From: Virgibacillus halotolerans
Lineage (GTDB): Bacteria > Bacillota > Bacilli > Bacillales > Amphibacillaceae
Reading direction: 5' to 3'
NCBI RefSeq assembly: GCF_016908515.1
Contig: NZ_JAFBEA010000011.1
Coordinates: 85,442-149,441, forward strand
Length of the DNA: 64,000 bases
This document shows positions 1-7,784 of this stretch, piece by piece (the first letter of the stretch is position 1; the number at the start of each line of letters is the position of its first letter). Made by a program: the position numbers and the translations under genes. The notes under the pieces were generated by a model. It searched no databases. It saw nothing but the letters and a program-made list of their open reading frames with translations, and was not told the origin of the DNA.

Positions 1-499
1 TCGCAATATTTTCAAAAACCTTCCATTGTCCCATGCATAACCCAAGCAGGAACATCGGAAAAATCATAAGATAGCTCCCTCCAAGAAATATAGCAGGAAC
101 CATGAGTATAACAGCAGTTATAAAATTAATGGTTGGTTTTAATTTATAAAAAGGAATGAGAATGAATCCGAATACTGCATAGGGTAGCAAAGCCTCCCCG
201 GGCTGAAAGTATTGATGAATCAAACCAAGAATCAATAGTGCAAGCAATCGTCTTATAAAGAGAGTTGTACTTCGATCACCGCGATTGACGGCTCGCGTAA
301 TGAAAATATAAAAACCAATCCCAAATAAAAAAGAGAAAATCATAAAAAATCGTTCCGATATCGCATAGGATAAAGTTTCACTCCAAAAAGGGTTGGTTTG
401 AATGGAGGAGGGGAGTATAATAACCGTTATATTTGCGAATATAATCCCCAATAATGCAAATCCACGCAAGAAATCTAATGTATCAATCCTTTGTTTCAT
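1..499 (-). CDS. DUF418/YeiB-like membrane protein, N-terminal part
   Basis: The reading frame starts at ATG 499 and runs off the left edge, so only about 166 N-terminal residues are visible. The protein opens with RIDTLDFLRGFALLGIIFAN, typical of the DUF418/YeiB family of multipass membrane proteins, which are often placed near acyltransferase-like proteins. Several hydrophobic segments follow, including FFMIFSFLFGIGFYIF and repeated leucine/isoleucine stretches. The biochemical role of the family is poorly defined. The gene lies beyond the duplicated guaA end at 2457, so it may belong to a second accreted element or to the native chromosome; the window does not show which. Confidence 0.7.
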   Translation of the reverse strand, partial: MKQRIDTLDFLRGFALLGIIFANITVIILPSSIQTNPFWSETLSYAISERFFMIFSFLFGIGFYIFITRAVNRGDRSTTLFIRRLLALLILGLIHQYFQPGEALLPYAVFGFILIPFYKLKPTINFITAVILMVPAIFLGGSYLMIFPMFLLGLCMGQWKVFENIA

Positions 500-627
500 A
501 TATATCTATCCTTTATTTATGATTAAAATGTCCAAAGGGAAGCCAGAAGTGTATCGTCTTGCCTTGAAAATTTAACTCATCTTTAATTAACAGATGGACT
601 TTTAACACCCTGTCATACACCAGACAG

Positions 628-647
628 AAAAGGAGTCAACTCCTTTT
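628..647 (-). terminator. Short perfect hairpin downstream of the lipoprotein gene
   Basis: A 9-bp perfect inverted repeat (AAAAGGAGT / ACTCCTTTT) separated by 2 nt lies 48 nt past the stop of the gene ending at 696. On the minus strand the arm ends in TTTT, so it could work as a weak intrinsic terminator; the T tract is only the stem itself. Confidence 0.35.
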
Positions 648-695
648 ACTTGTTAGTTATCCTAAACCAGTCCCTTTCAAAAAGAGAGACCAAAC

Positions 696-1037
696 TCAAT
701 CTTTCTCTCCCAATAACTCCTGTGCCTTTTTAGGGACGTCATCAGCATCCACCTCTTCATAGGTAATTACTTCATCTTTTTTGTAATGCACCTTTAAATA
801 AGCACCTTGTTTTAATTGATCTCCAGCTGTGAAAGAGAGTTCTTTTACCTCTCCATCCTCATCAAAACCCGTCAGATTATACTCATATCTGGTATAACCC
901 GATTCTTCATATTCCTCACCATCATCATCAACTTCCACATAATATTTAGTCGAACCAATTGTTTGCAGTGGCTGTGGCGAACACGCAGTCAATAAACATA
1001 TGGCAAATCCCATACTTACAATAAGTAATTTTTTCAT
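696..1037 (-). CDS. YxeA-like (DUF1093) lipoprotein
   Basis: A 113-residue secreted lipoprotein. The start is ATG 1037, preceded by AAAGGATGG; an in-frame TTG one codon upstream is less likely. The N-terminus is a signal peptide with lipobox LLTAC (Cys at about residue 19), so the mature protein should be lipid-anchored outside the membrane. The rest (YYVEV near the start, then an acidic stretch, YNLTGFDEDGEVKEL, GAYLKVHYK and VPKKAQELL) matches the small YxeA/DUF1093 family of Bacillus, whose function is unknown. It stands alone among cassette-like genes of the island. Confidence 0.75.
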   Translation of the reverse strand: MKKLLIVSMGFAICLLTACSPQPLQTIGSTKYYVEVDDDGEEYEESGYTRYEYNLTGFDEDGEVKELSFTAGDQLKQGAYLKVHYKKDEVITYEEVDADDVPKKAQELLGEKD

Positions 1038-1213
1038 CAAAAACCATCCTTTATAATTAACAATAATTCAATTATAAAAAATAAATTCAAAAATCAACAT
1101 CGAATTACCTTACAAATACCTTTCAATTTTGACACTTTATTAGGTAATAATATTAAGGAGTCACTTACGAATTAAAAGTCGATTTAACTTATCTAATTTT
1201 ATTTCCGCCTCGT

Positions 1214-1286
1214 TTTATACCACAATCTGCCCCGTTTGTTCAGCTTCGGAAATAATTCTTATTCCGGATTAATGCCCGATAATTGA
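1214..1286 (-). repeat. Double palindromic site A (GGGC family)
   Basis: Read on the minus strand, just after the stop of the 76-residue gene, come two GGGC-centred units: ATCGGGCATTAATCCGG with AATAAG after it, and about 16 nt later AAACGGGGCAGATTGTGG. They match the paired sites near 1568-1630 and 20041-20106. Each unit has weak inverted arms around the GGGC core. Confidence 0.6.
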
Positions 1287-1298
1287 CTAAGTTGATAA

Positions 1299-1529
1299 TT
1301 ACTTTTCTGGCATAATGAACGTGATAGAAAATCCATTGCTTTCTTCAACCTTCATAAATATTTCATTAAGAATTTCTAATGCTCTTTCATTTGATTCATA
1401 TTTACCCAAAGTTTTATTCCATTGATCCAATAAACTGTTTTCAATAAAACCTTCTATATTTTTCCCTTTTACAGTAACATCTTTTACATTCAACAAGCTC
1501 TGTTTATTTTGTGTAAGTAACCATAACAT
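1299..1529 (-). CDS. Small hypothetical protein of the island
   Basis: A 76-residue protein. ATG 1529 is preferred because AAGGATGA lies 8 nt upstream; an in-frame ATG four codons earlier sits directly on that ribosome site. The sequence has no membrane segment and ends in NGFSITFIMPEK. Small Bacillus proteins with a similar tail (MPEK end, NERALEIL motif) are familiar to me from plasmids and islands, but no function is known to me. It is flanked on both sides by GGGC-family palindromes (sites A and B), so it looks like a one-gene cassette. Confidence 0.6.
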   Translation of the reverse strand: MLWLLTQNKQSLLNVKDVTVKGKNIEGFIENSLLDQWNKTLGKYESNERALEILNEIFMKVEESNGFSITFIMPEK

Positions 1530-1567
1530 AGAAAAGATCATCCTTTCCGTGCAAATTTATGACTCTA

Positions 1568-1630
1568 ATTTGTACCGCAATCTGGCCCGTTTTGGGCTCA
1601 GTGCTTATTCCACAACTGCGCCCGATTGTT
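1568..1630 (-). repeat. Double palindromic site B, overlapping the dinB-like gene end
   Basis: Two units on the minus strand: CAATCGGGCGCAGTTGTGG with AATAAG after it, then AAACGGGCCAGATTGCGG. The first unit is inside the reading frame: the last eight or so codons of the DinB-like gene and its stop codon (1605-1607) are part of the repeat. The GGGCGC unit comes first and the GGGCCA unit second, the same order as at 20041-20106. Confidence 0.7.
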
Positions 1631-2129
1631 TTAAATATAGGTAAAGACCATAATCAGTTGGTACAGAAGCATAACCCATCTGTCTTAACATAGCTGTAAT
1701 ATTACCACGATGATACGTTCCATGGTTGACAACATGGGGCACTTGTTCGAACACACTCGTTTTCATCAGGTCACCATTCGGGTTCTGAATCCCTAGGGCT
1801 TTGTCTGAGCCTTTCAATTGGCTGAAGAACAACCTATATCGTTCTGATAGTTTTAAAAACATTGCTTCCATTTCCTCTAATCCTTTTGACTCCGTTTGCT
1901 CTTTGAGTTCCTCCTGTAACCTCAAAGCATGCTCCATTTCCCTACCAGAGAAAACCTCTATCCAACCAAGATCAGAAAGATAAACATGAGCTAAAACATG
2001 GGATATTGAGGAAAATACACTTTGAATTTCCTTACGATAAACATCCTTTGGAAGTTCTTTAAGTCGGTCAAAAATTTGTCCATTCGCCCATTCGTTATAA
2101 TCATATAACTGTAATTCAAGTCGTTCCAT
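1605..2129 (-). CDS. DinB-family protein
   Basis: A 174-residue DinB/DUF664-type four-helix protein. The family is metal binding and some members are bacillithiol-dependent transferases. Three histidines in the expected pattern are visible: one in VLAHVYLSD at about residue 47 and two in the HVVNHGTYHRGN region near residues 131-139. The length is normal for the family. The start ATG follows GAAGGAAGAAG. The C-terminal residues QSGAVVE are encoded by the first half of palindromic site B, so the repeat supplied the end of the protein. The exact substrate cannot be told from sequence. Confidence 0.85.
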   Translation of the reverse strand: MERLELQLYDYNEWANGQIFDRLKELPKDVYRKEIQSVFSSISHVLAHVYLSDLGWIEVFSGREMEHALRLQEELKEQTESKGLEEMEAMFLKLSERYRLFFSQLKGSDKALGIQNPNGDLMKTSVFEQVPHVVNHGTYHRGNITAMLRQMGYASVPTDYGLYLYLKQSGAVVE

Positions 2130-2219
2130 TTGAGACTTCTTCCTTTCATATTTAATATAACCGTCAACCTAATTATACACTGCCATTTTTATTATTAGTA
2201 ACATCCAAATGACTGTATC
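2130..2219. other. Intergenic, nothing recognised
   Basis: AT-rich DNA upstream of the DinB-like gene; it should hold its promoter, but I cannot pick a convincing -35/-10 pair. Confidence 0.4.
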
Positions 2220-2334
2220 CTTGTTTCACTAGCTGGTCCGTTTGTTTAATAAAGAATATTTAAAATTCATCTTTTGATACTATTTTAACATACAGAAATT
2301 ATTCACACATGATAATCCGGAATAACCAAAAATA

Positions 2335-2363
2335 ATCCCTACCAAATTATTTTTGGTAGGGAA
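2335..2363 (-). terminator. Terminator hairpin in the duplicated end
   Basis: ATCCCTACCAAA and its inverted partner TTTGGTAGGGA enclose a 4-5 nt loop; on the minus strand TTATTTTTGG follows. It is the counterpart of the guaA terminator at 22010-22041. Confidence 0.6.
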
Positions 2364-2440
2364 TCATATATTAATATACCTTTTTATCTGTTTTTGATTA
2401 AGTTAAATGCTGTTAAATAGGCGTTCTCTCTATTGTACTT

Positions 2441-2457
2441 TTATTCCCACTCAATCG
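2441..2457 (-). other. Attachment-site copy (guaA 3' end)
   Basis: TTATTCCCACTCAATCG is the reverse complement of CGATTGAGTGGGAATAA, the typical last codons (Ile-Glu-Trp-Glu-stop) of guaA. The copy in guaA itself has C for T at one position. guaA 3' ends are well-known targets of tyrosine-recombinase elements in Firmicutes and Proteobacteria. Confidence 0.75.
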
Positions 2458-2912
2458 CCGGTAAATAGCTCATTTACTAAACATTAAAATTCACTTTGAA
2501 AATATTTCAAGCAGATTGGATTTTTAATATCCAAGCATTTTAATTTTATATTGTCTTGTTAAACTAAACCGCCAGTTAGTTTAAGATCATTCCTTCACAA
2601 AATCCTTATTACTTACTTGTATATGGAGTAATTAAAATGTTATTCCATTAAATGGCCCGTTCGAAGAGTCGCAATCGGTTTCGGTATAGAACTTTATTAC
2701 AAAGTAAACATTTCCCAAGTAAAGAACTTTATTACCACAGAAAACTTCCGGGTATAATTATAAATATAATGTATACATAGGTTGTACAAAATCACCCGAA
2801 TTTTTTGGATGGATTTAATCTAAATCATAAAAAAATCGCATTTTCACCGAATATTTTAGTCAGAATTACGTAGTTTTTTCTTTTAAACTAAATTACTTTT
2901 GGAAGTAGGAAT
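2458..2912. other. AT-rich intergenic stretch with one GGGC site
   Basis: No convincing gene. The only structure I see is a single GGGCCA palindrome at 2641-2670 (minus strand TTCGAACGGGCCATTTAATG, then GAATAAC), and AAGTAGGAAT just before the topB fragment. The stretch lies directly inside the duplicated attachment site. Confidence 0.5.
2641..2670 (-). repeat. Palindromic site K (GGGCCA type)
   Basis: Minus strand: CGAACGGGCCATTTAATGG followed by AATAAC, agreeing with the GGGCCA half of sites I and J. It stands alone between the attachment copy and the topB fragment. Confidence 0.55.
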
Positions 2913-3197
2913 ATGCTTAGATTAATTATCACGGATAAGCCATCTTTCGCAAAAAATATTGCGGATGCTTTAAAAAACAAGAATAGAAATGACGTTTATT
3001 TTGAAGGAAATGGATATATTATTACTTGGGCGTTTGGACATTTGCTTCAGCTTTACGCTGTAAAGGATTACGATGAAAAAATGGCAATATGGGATCTGGA
3101 GAATTTCCCCTATATTCCTTCGGGTTTTCGACACAAGGTAAAAAGTGATCTCCAAAATCGAGATAAAGAAGATTCCCGGACTAAAAAGCAGTTGAAG
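2913..3197 (+). pseudogene. DNA topoisomerase III (topB) fragment, N-terminal 95 residues
   Basis: The frame begins MLRLIITDKPSFAKNIADAL and continues with YIITWAFGHLLQL, YDEKMAIWDLENFPYIP and KNRDKE-type residues up to KKQLK, the start of the Toprim domain of type IA topoisomerases of the TopB kind carried by conjugative elements. Homology stops at about residue 95, where a normal protein would continue for some 600 more residues including the catalytic tyrosine. The frame then reads into unrelated, more GC-rich DNA and stops at 3302. A ribosome site precedes the ATG. This is a deletion relic of a conjugative element. Confidence 0.8.
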
Positions 3198-3345
3198 GAT
3201 GACTTCGCCGGAGTCACTTTGGGTGCTACGTTGTCGCCAGTGTCGAACAGTTTTACTCTTTATAAGAGCCAAGATACCAGTCGCATTCAGCCCAGCCCAT
3301 AGTCGGCAGATCCAGGTGCGCACCTGTTTCTTGCATATAGTATCT
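3198..3345. other. GC-richer unidentified fragment fused to topB
   Basis: Between the topB breakpoint and fabF the base composition is richer in G+C than its surroundings. The minus strand can be read as RTWICRLWAGLNATGILALI and onwards without a plausible start. I do not recognise it; it may be a remnant of a transposase or other mobile gene. Confidence 0.3.
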
Positions 3346-3361
3346 AGAAATTGAATTCGAA

Positions 3362-4597
3362 TTAATCATTAAACTTTTTGAATGCAATCACTGCATTATG
3401 TCCGCCGAAACCAAAGCCATTTGAAATTGCATAGTTTATTTTCATTTTCGATGCTTTGTTTGGAACGTAATTCAAGTCGCATTCCTCATCCGCGGTTTCG
3501 TAATTGATAGTAGCTGGTGCGATATCTTCCAATATACTTTTAAGCGTTATTATAGCCTCCACTCCACCCGCAGCACCAAATAGGTGTCCCGTCATCGATT
3601 TTGTAGAGCTTACCTTCAATTTATATGCATGCGACCCAAAAGTAGCCTTAATTGCTTTTGTTTCTGATTTGTCTCCTTCTGGTGTGCTTGTTCCATGCGC
3701 ATTAATATAATCAACATCAGTAGGATGAATTCTCGCCATTTCTAAAGCTAGCTTCATCGCCCTTGCAGCACCATCGAAATCAGGAGATGTGATATGATAG
3801 GCATCGGTTGTTGAACCGTAACCGACAATCTCGCCCAAAATTGTTGCACCTCTTTGTTTAGCATGCTCATACTCTTCAAGTACTAAAATACCGGCACCTT
3901 CCGACATGACAAAGCCATCACGCTTACCATCAAAAGGACGGCTCGCCTTTTCCGGAGAATCATTTAAAGTAGACATCGCCCTCATCCTTGAGAAACCAGC
4001 AAAAGATAAGGGATTAATGGAAGCCTCTGTGCCTCCCGCTACAATGGCATCAGAATAACCATGTAATATATTTAAATAAGCTTCACCTATTGCATGGTTC
4101 CCTGTTGCACATGCTGAAACTGGCGAAAAACTTGGACCTTTAAAACTATATTTAATCGCTATAATACCTGCTGCCATATTACTAATCATCATTGGTGCCA
4201 TAAATGGAGAAACTCTTCTTACGCCTCTTTCCAACAAAGAGTTATAATTGTCCATTACGGTGTCGATTCCACCAATTCCTGATCCTACGTAAACGCCTAT
4301 CCGCTCTTTATTAATCGTATCCCGATTAAGTCCTGATTGCTCTATAGCTTGGTTCGCTGCTGCATAGGCATACTGCGCAAACAAGTCATATTTCCCTAAC
4401 TCCTTTTTATCGAAGTAGTCTTCCGCAGGAAAGTCACTTACTTTTCCGGCAATCCGCGTGTTAATTTCTTTGAATTCACCGGATTCGACTTTTTTAATAC
4501 CTGATTTACCTGCTTTAATATGACTCCAAAACGTATCTATATTATTTCCTAATGGTGATACAACTCCATAACCTGTTACGACAACTCGACGTTCCAT
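3362..4597 (-). CDS. fabF: Beta-ketoacyl-ACP synthase II
   Basis: A 411-residue thiolase-fold condensing enzyme that joins malonyl-ACP to a growing acyl-ACP in type II fatty acid synthesis. The nucleophile is Cys163 in SACATGNHAI. The two histidines are in NAHGTSTPEGD and TGHLFGAAGG, and the conserved Lys is in SSTKSMTGH. Length and start (GGAGGGATAAAAT before ATG 4597) are those of housekeeping FabF. It lies in an accessory island, directly after a multidrug-efflux gene on the same strand (31-nt gap), so it is probably an extra paralogue rather than the chromosomal fabF. A second copy beside an exporter suggests a resistant target enzyme or a specialised lipid role (inference). Confidence 0.93.
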   Translation of the reverse strand: MERRVVVTGYGVVSPLGNNIDTFWSHIKAGKSGIKKVESGEFKEINTRIAGKVSDFPAEDYFDKKELGKYDLFAQYAYAAANQAIEQSGLNRDTINKERIGVYVGSGIGGIDTVMDNYNSLLERGVRRVSPFMAPMMISNMAAGIIAIKYSFKGPSFSPVSACATGNHAIGEAYLNILHGYSDAIVAGGTEASINPLSFAGFSRMRAMSTLNDSPEKASRPFDGKRDGFVMSEGAGILVLEEYEHAKQRGATILGEIVGYGSTTDAYHITSPDFDGAARAMKLALEMARIHPTDVDYINAHGTSTPEGDKSETKAIKATFGSHAYKLKVSSTKSMTGHLFGAAGGVEAIITLKSILEDIAPATINYETADEECDLNYVPNKASKMKINYAISNGFGFGGHNAVIAFKKFND

Positions 4598-4628
4598 ATT
4601 TTATCCCTCCAATAAATTCGATATGTTT

Positions 4629-5993
4629 TCATGTTAGCTGCTTTAACCTAGCTTTTCGATAATATAAACCGTATATTAAAACAGCTATAACTATAACAAA
4701 GGAAAAGCAAATATATATATTTCTATAAATAATTTCTGAAGATAAACTTTCTTGAAGTACTAATAATAATCCAGAAATTGTCACACCGAGCCCCGCACCT
4801 AAAAATTGTATTAATTGGACAACACCTATCCCTGAAGCAATTTGAGCCTTTGGCAGAATTCTTGTTACTTCGTTGGAAATACTCGTAGAGAGTGCTGTAA
4901 AGCCAACACTCGCGAACATATATGTTAAAAGTATGAAATAGGGAGTTAAGGTAGACAAGAATGCAAATAGGATTGCGGCACATAATAAAAATAATTGGCC
5001 AAAAATAATTAATGGTGCATTGCCAAAACGGTCAACTAATCTTCCTATAAATTGTCCGGCAATCACCGCAATAATGGCGCCTGGAAAAATGATCATTCCT
5101 ACCACTACTGGTTCTTTTCCGAATACAGTCGTAAGAATAATGGGCATTAAAAATAGATTTGAAAAGTTTATGAAAAAGGCTGAACAAGCAATAAATAGTA
5201 GTTTTGTATACTGCTTGTTTCTAAGGAGTATTGGCGGAATAAACGGCTCTTCCGTCTTATTAAGATATCTCCACCATGCCGCGAATAGGACAATGGTTCC
5301 CACTAGGATGACATATGAAAATGTGGATAGAAAAAGTAATAGACTTGTAACACTAAGTCCCGTTAGAATTGCACCATATAGGTCGAAATGTCCTTTTTTT
5401 ATGTCCTCTTTTGGCAAGTACTTGTGGAAGAAAGGTAGAGATAGAATTGAAAATCCTGGGATAACGAAAAGATAATTCCATCCTAAGTATTGAGTGATTA
5501 CTCCCCCTATTACAGGACCTAACCCAAATGCTAGAGAGGCAGCTGAAGCAATAATTGCCATCGCTTTTCCACGCCTTGATAGGGGGATATAACGTCCAGC
5601 CATTATCATACCCAATCCCATCACTGCTCCGGCTCCAGCAGCCTGAAAAATTCGAACCCCTAACAATATAAAGAAATGAGTTGAAAAGAAACCGATTATC
5701 GATGTGATTCCTAAAATGCTAATGCCAAAGAGTAAAAGTCTCGATAGGGAAATAAAATCGGATAGCCTACTAAAAGTCAACGTAGAAATGGCGAACATGA
5801 TTGAATAACCAGAAACAAGCCATGATGCCGTTGATGAACTTAAGGAAAAGTCTATAAGTATAGAAGGCAATGCAACATTAAACATTGTCGTATTCATTAC
5901 CGCAAGCAAGGTGGCAATACTCCAAATTAAAATGATTTTATTCTCTTGAAAGGGCACCTGGCTATCATCTTTGAAAGAAGAAATTGAGGTCAT
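4629..5993 (-). CDS. MFS drug:H+ antiporter, 14-helix DHA2/Tet(L)-like
   Basis: A 454-residue membrane protein with about 14 hydrophobic segments. Near the N-terminus MNTTMFNVALPSI and WLVSGYSIMFAISTLTFSRLSD match the first two helices and motif A of DHA2 exporters such as Tet(L) and QacA. GLGPVIGGVITQYLGW is the antiporter motif C. The family exports drugs in exchange for protons. The gene is upstream of fabF in the same orientation and probably co-transcribed with it, suggesting export of a compound aimed at lipid synthesis (inference). The substrate cannot be told from sequence. Confidence 0.88.
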   Translation of the reverse strand: MTSISSFKDDSQVPFQENKIILIWSIATLLAVMNTTMFNVALPSILIDFSLSSSTASWLVSGYSIMFAISTLTFSRLSDFISLSRLLLFGISILGITSIIGFFSTHFFILLGVRIFQAAGAGAVMGLGMIMAGRYIPLSRRGKAMAIIASAASLAFGLGPVIGGVITQYLGWNYLFVIPGFSILSLPFFHKYLPKEDIKKGHFDLYGAILTGLSVTSLLLFLSTFSYVILVGTIVLFAAWWRYLNKTEEPFIPPILLRNKQYTKLLFIACSAFFINFSNLFLMPIILTTVFGKEPVVVGMIIFPGAIIAVIAGQFIGRLVDRFGNAPLIIFGQLFLLCAAILFAFLSTLTPYFILLTYMFASVGFTALSTSISNEVTRILPKAQIASGIGVVQLIQFLGAGLGVTISGLLLVLQESLSSEIIYRNIYICFSFVIVIAVLIYGLYYRKARLKQLT

Positions 5994-6124
5994 TTGATCC
6001 CAGCCTTATTTTTTAAATAGTTGTAAAAACATACAAAATTGCCTTCACGACTTATAACGTCCCAGATGAAGCTTAATCATATGGAACATTCCTCACTTCT
6101 ATCATTAATATTGTTTTATAAAGA

Positions 6125-6164
6125 GGCGCTGCGAAAGGTTAAATCCATTACCTTTTTTAGCACC
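6125..6164 (-). terminator. Hairpin after the YhdH/YhfP-type gene
   Basis: GGCGCT and AGCACC form an outer stem and AAAGGT/ACCTTT an inner stem, separated by a symmetric 3-nt internal loop. It lies 60 nt downstream of the stop at 6225 and could end that transcript; the T-run is weak. Confidence 0.4.
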
Positions 6165-6224
6165 CCTTTATATGTGTCTTTTTATCATTAGGTCAACTCA
6201 TATGTTATATGTTATTGTTCCCTT

Positions 6225-7223
6225 TTATAGTTTAACAAGAGTTCTACCGCGTACTTTTCCTTCTAATATAGATGTTAATACTTCTGGTAGCTCTTTTAAT
6301 GATATCTCATTTACCATCTCTTCATTTAGATTTGTTGGTTTTAAGTCATCACCTAAGCGATTCCAAATTTCTAAACGCTTGTTCATTGGATATTGAACCG
6401 AGTCAACACCAAGCCAATTAATACCTCTTGAAATATGAGGAAAAACGGTTGTGGAAACTTCACTGCCGCCTGTGAAACCACATGTAGCTACAGATCCACC
6501 ATACTTCAATGTACTTAGAATGTATTGGAGCGTTTTTCCCCCAACAGGATCAACCGCTGCTGCCCATTTTTCTTCACGTACTGGATGATTATCGTTATCT
6601 ACAATCTCATCTCTATGAATGATTTGTTTAGCGCCTAATCCTTTCAAATATTCTTCTTGATTTGATTTGCCCGTACTAGCTACAACATCATAGCCTTTTT
6701 TAGCCAAGATATTCACAGCAATACTGCCCACTCCTCCTGTTGCACCAGCTACCAAAACAGGTCCATGGCTTGGTTCTAAATCATTATCTTCAAGTCTTTG
6801 AACGGCTAATGCTGCGGTAAACCCAGCTGTTCCAAGGATCATGGCTTCTTTTAAAGATAATCCTTTTGGAAGAGGAACAACCCACTCCGCAGGTACACGT
6901 GCAATTTCACTAAATCCGCCAAAATGTCCTGTTCCTAATTGGTAACTAGTTACAATGACTTCATCACCTGATTGATATCGCTCATCTTTCGAATCAATCA
7001 CTGTTCCAGCCAAATCAATTCCTGGTACTATAGGGTAGGAATCTACAAACTTGTTTAGGATAGCTACTGCACCGTCTTTAAAGTTCACACTAGAATATGC
7101 CACACGAATGGTTACTTTACCTTCAGGAAGATCATCCATACTTAATTGTTTGATTTCTAAATTTGTCTGATCATTTACTTTATCTAATACCATTGCTTGA
7201 AAATTATTCATTTTATTTATCAT
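6225..7223 (-). CDS. YhdH/YhfP-family oxidoreductase (acryloyl-CoA reductase-like)
   Basis: A 332-residue medium-chain dehydrogenase/reductase lacking the zinc ligands. It has YSSVNFKDGAV, PGIDLAGTV and the Rossmann motif VAGATGGVGSIAVNILAKKG (residues about 155-175), characteristic of the YhdH/AcuI group, which reduce activated C=C bonds with NADPH. Its 5' end overlaps the thioesterase gene by 11 nt, so the two are translationally linked. Either of two closely spaced ATGs (MINK or MNNF, four codons apart) could be the start; neither has an ideal ribosome site. It forms part of a cluster of electrophile-handling enzymes. Confidence 0.88.
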   Translation of the reverse strand: MINKMNNFQAMVLDKVNDQTNLEIKQLSMDDLPEGKVTIRVAYSSVNFKDGAVAILNKFVDSYPIVPGIDLAGTVIDSKDERYQSGDEVIVTSYQLGTGHFGGFSEIARVPAEWVVPLPKGLSLKEAMILGTAGFTAALAVQRLEDNDLEPSHGPVLVAGATGGVGSIAVNILAKKGYDVVASTGKSNQEEYLKGLGAKQIIHRDEIVDNDNHPVREEKWAAAVDPVGGKTLQYILSTLKYGGSVATCGFTGGSEVSTTVFPHISRGINWLGVDSVQYPMNKRLEIWNRLGDDLKPTNLNEEMVNEISLKELPEVLTSILEGKVRGRTLVKL

Positions 7224-7668
7224 TTCCTCTCTCTACTCTGTTTTGTTGAGAATTTCCTTTCAAAATCATACACGTACTAGTTGAATGGGCAACAAGACTA
7301 TCTTTTTCGTCATATACATGACATTCCAGTAGCCCAACTGTGGCACCTTTTTTAATTAATTTCCCTTCAGCTCGAAGTTTCGATTTAAAAACAGGTTTAA
7401 GGAAATTCAATTTAATTTCTATTGTCGTAAAAATTTCATCTTCAGCAAGCGTACTAGCAAACGCTAATCCCATCGCAGCATCGGCTATATCACAAAGTAC
7501 CCCACCATGTAGCGTGCCCATCGGATTATGCAATCTTTCAGAAGCTTCTAATTCAACAACAACTCTACCTTCTTCAGCACCTACCACCTTAAAACCAAGT
7601 ACTTGTGCAACTGGGGGGTCAGCTATTTCACCCGTCATCATTTTCTTTACGTTTTCTAAGTGATTCAT
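7213..7668 (-). CDS. PaaI-family hotdog thioesterase
   Basis: A 151-residue single hotdog-fold protein. The helix motif NPMGTLHGGVLCDIADAAMG contains the HGG and Asp residues used by PaaI-type acyl-CoA thioesterases. The strand TTIEIKLNFLKPV and the C-terminal HSTSTCMIL also fit. It should hydrolyse an acyl-CoA, possibly an aromatic or short-chain one. It is upstream of, and overlaps, the reductase gene ending at 6225. The ribosome site GGAGGCGTCGATA precedes the ATG. Confidence 0.88.
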   Translation of the reverse strand: MNHLENVKKMMTGEIADPPVAQVLGFKVVGAEEGRVVVELEASERLHNPMGTLHGGVLCDIADAAMGLAFASTLAEDEIFTTIEIKLNFLKPVFKSKLRAEGKLIKKGATVGLLECHVYDEKDSLVAHSTSTCMILKGNSQQNRVERGNDK

Positions 7669-7784
7669 TATCGACGCCTCCTAAATAATAAATTTTAATT
7701 TTTAAGAGTATTTTTCAACGAGGCCGCTGAGGATGTCCATTTTGGTGCAGCTCTTTTGTGATTTTGATTGAACTCATCTGATGA

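Larger units (their letters stand above)
2220..2457 (-). repeat. Second copy of the guaA-adjacent element end
   Basis: This stretch matches 21901-22155 along its length: a GGGC-family site (here GGACCA), TTTAACATACA, CACAC..GATAAT, the AATCCCTACCAAA hairpin, GTTAAATAGGCGTTCTCT, and finally the guaA 3' end. The terminal 17 nt TTATTCCCACTCAATCG (2441-2457) differ from 22139-22155 by one base. This is the pattern left when an integrative element recombines with the 3' end of guaA and duplicates it. It marks the distal end of one element and the start of another extending leftward. Confidence 0.8.

Noticed and set aside
2970..3323. 117-codon minus-strand frame over the topB fragment
   Set aside because: Most of it is antisense to recognisable TopB sequence and it has no ribosome site.
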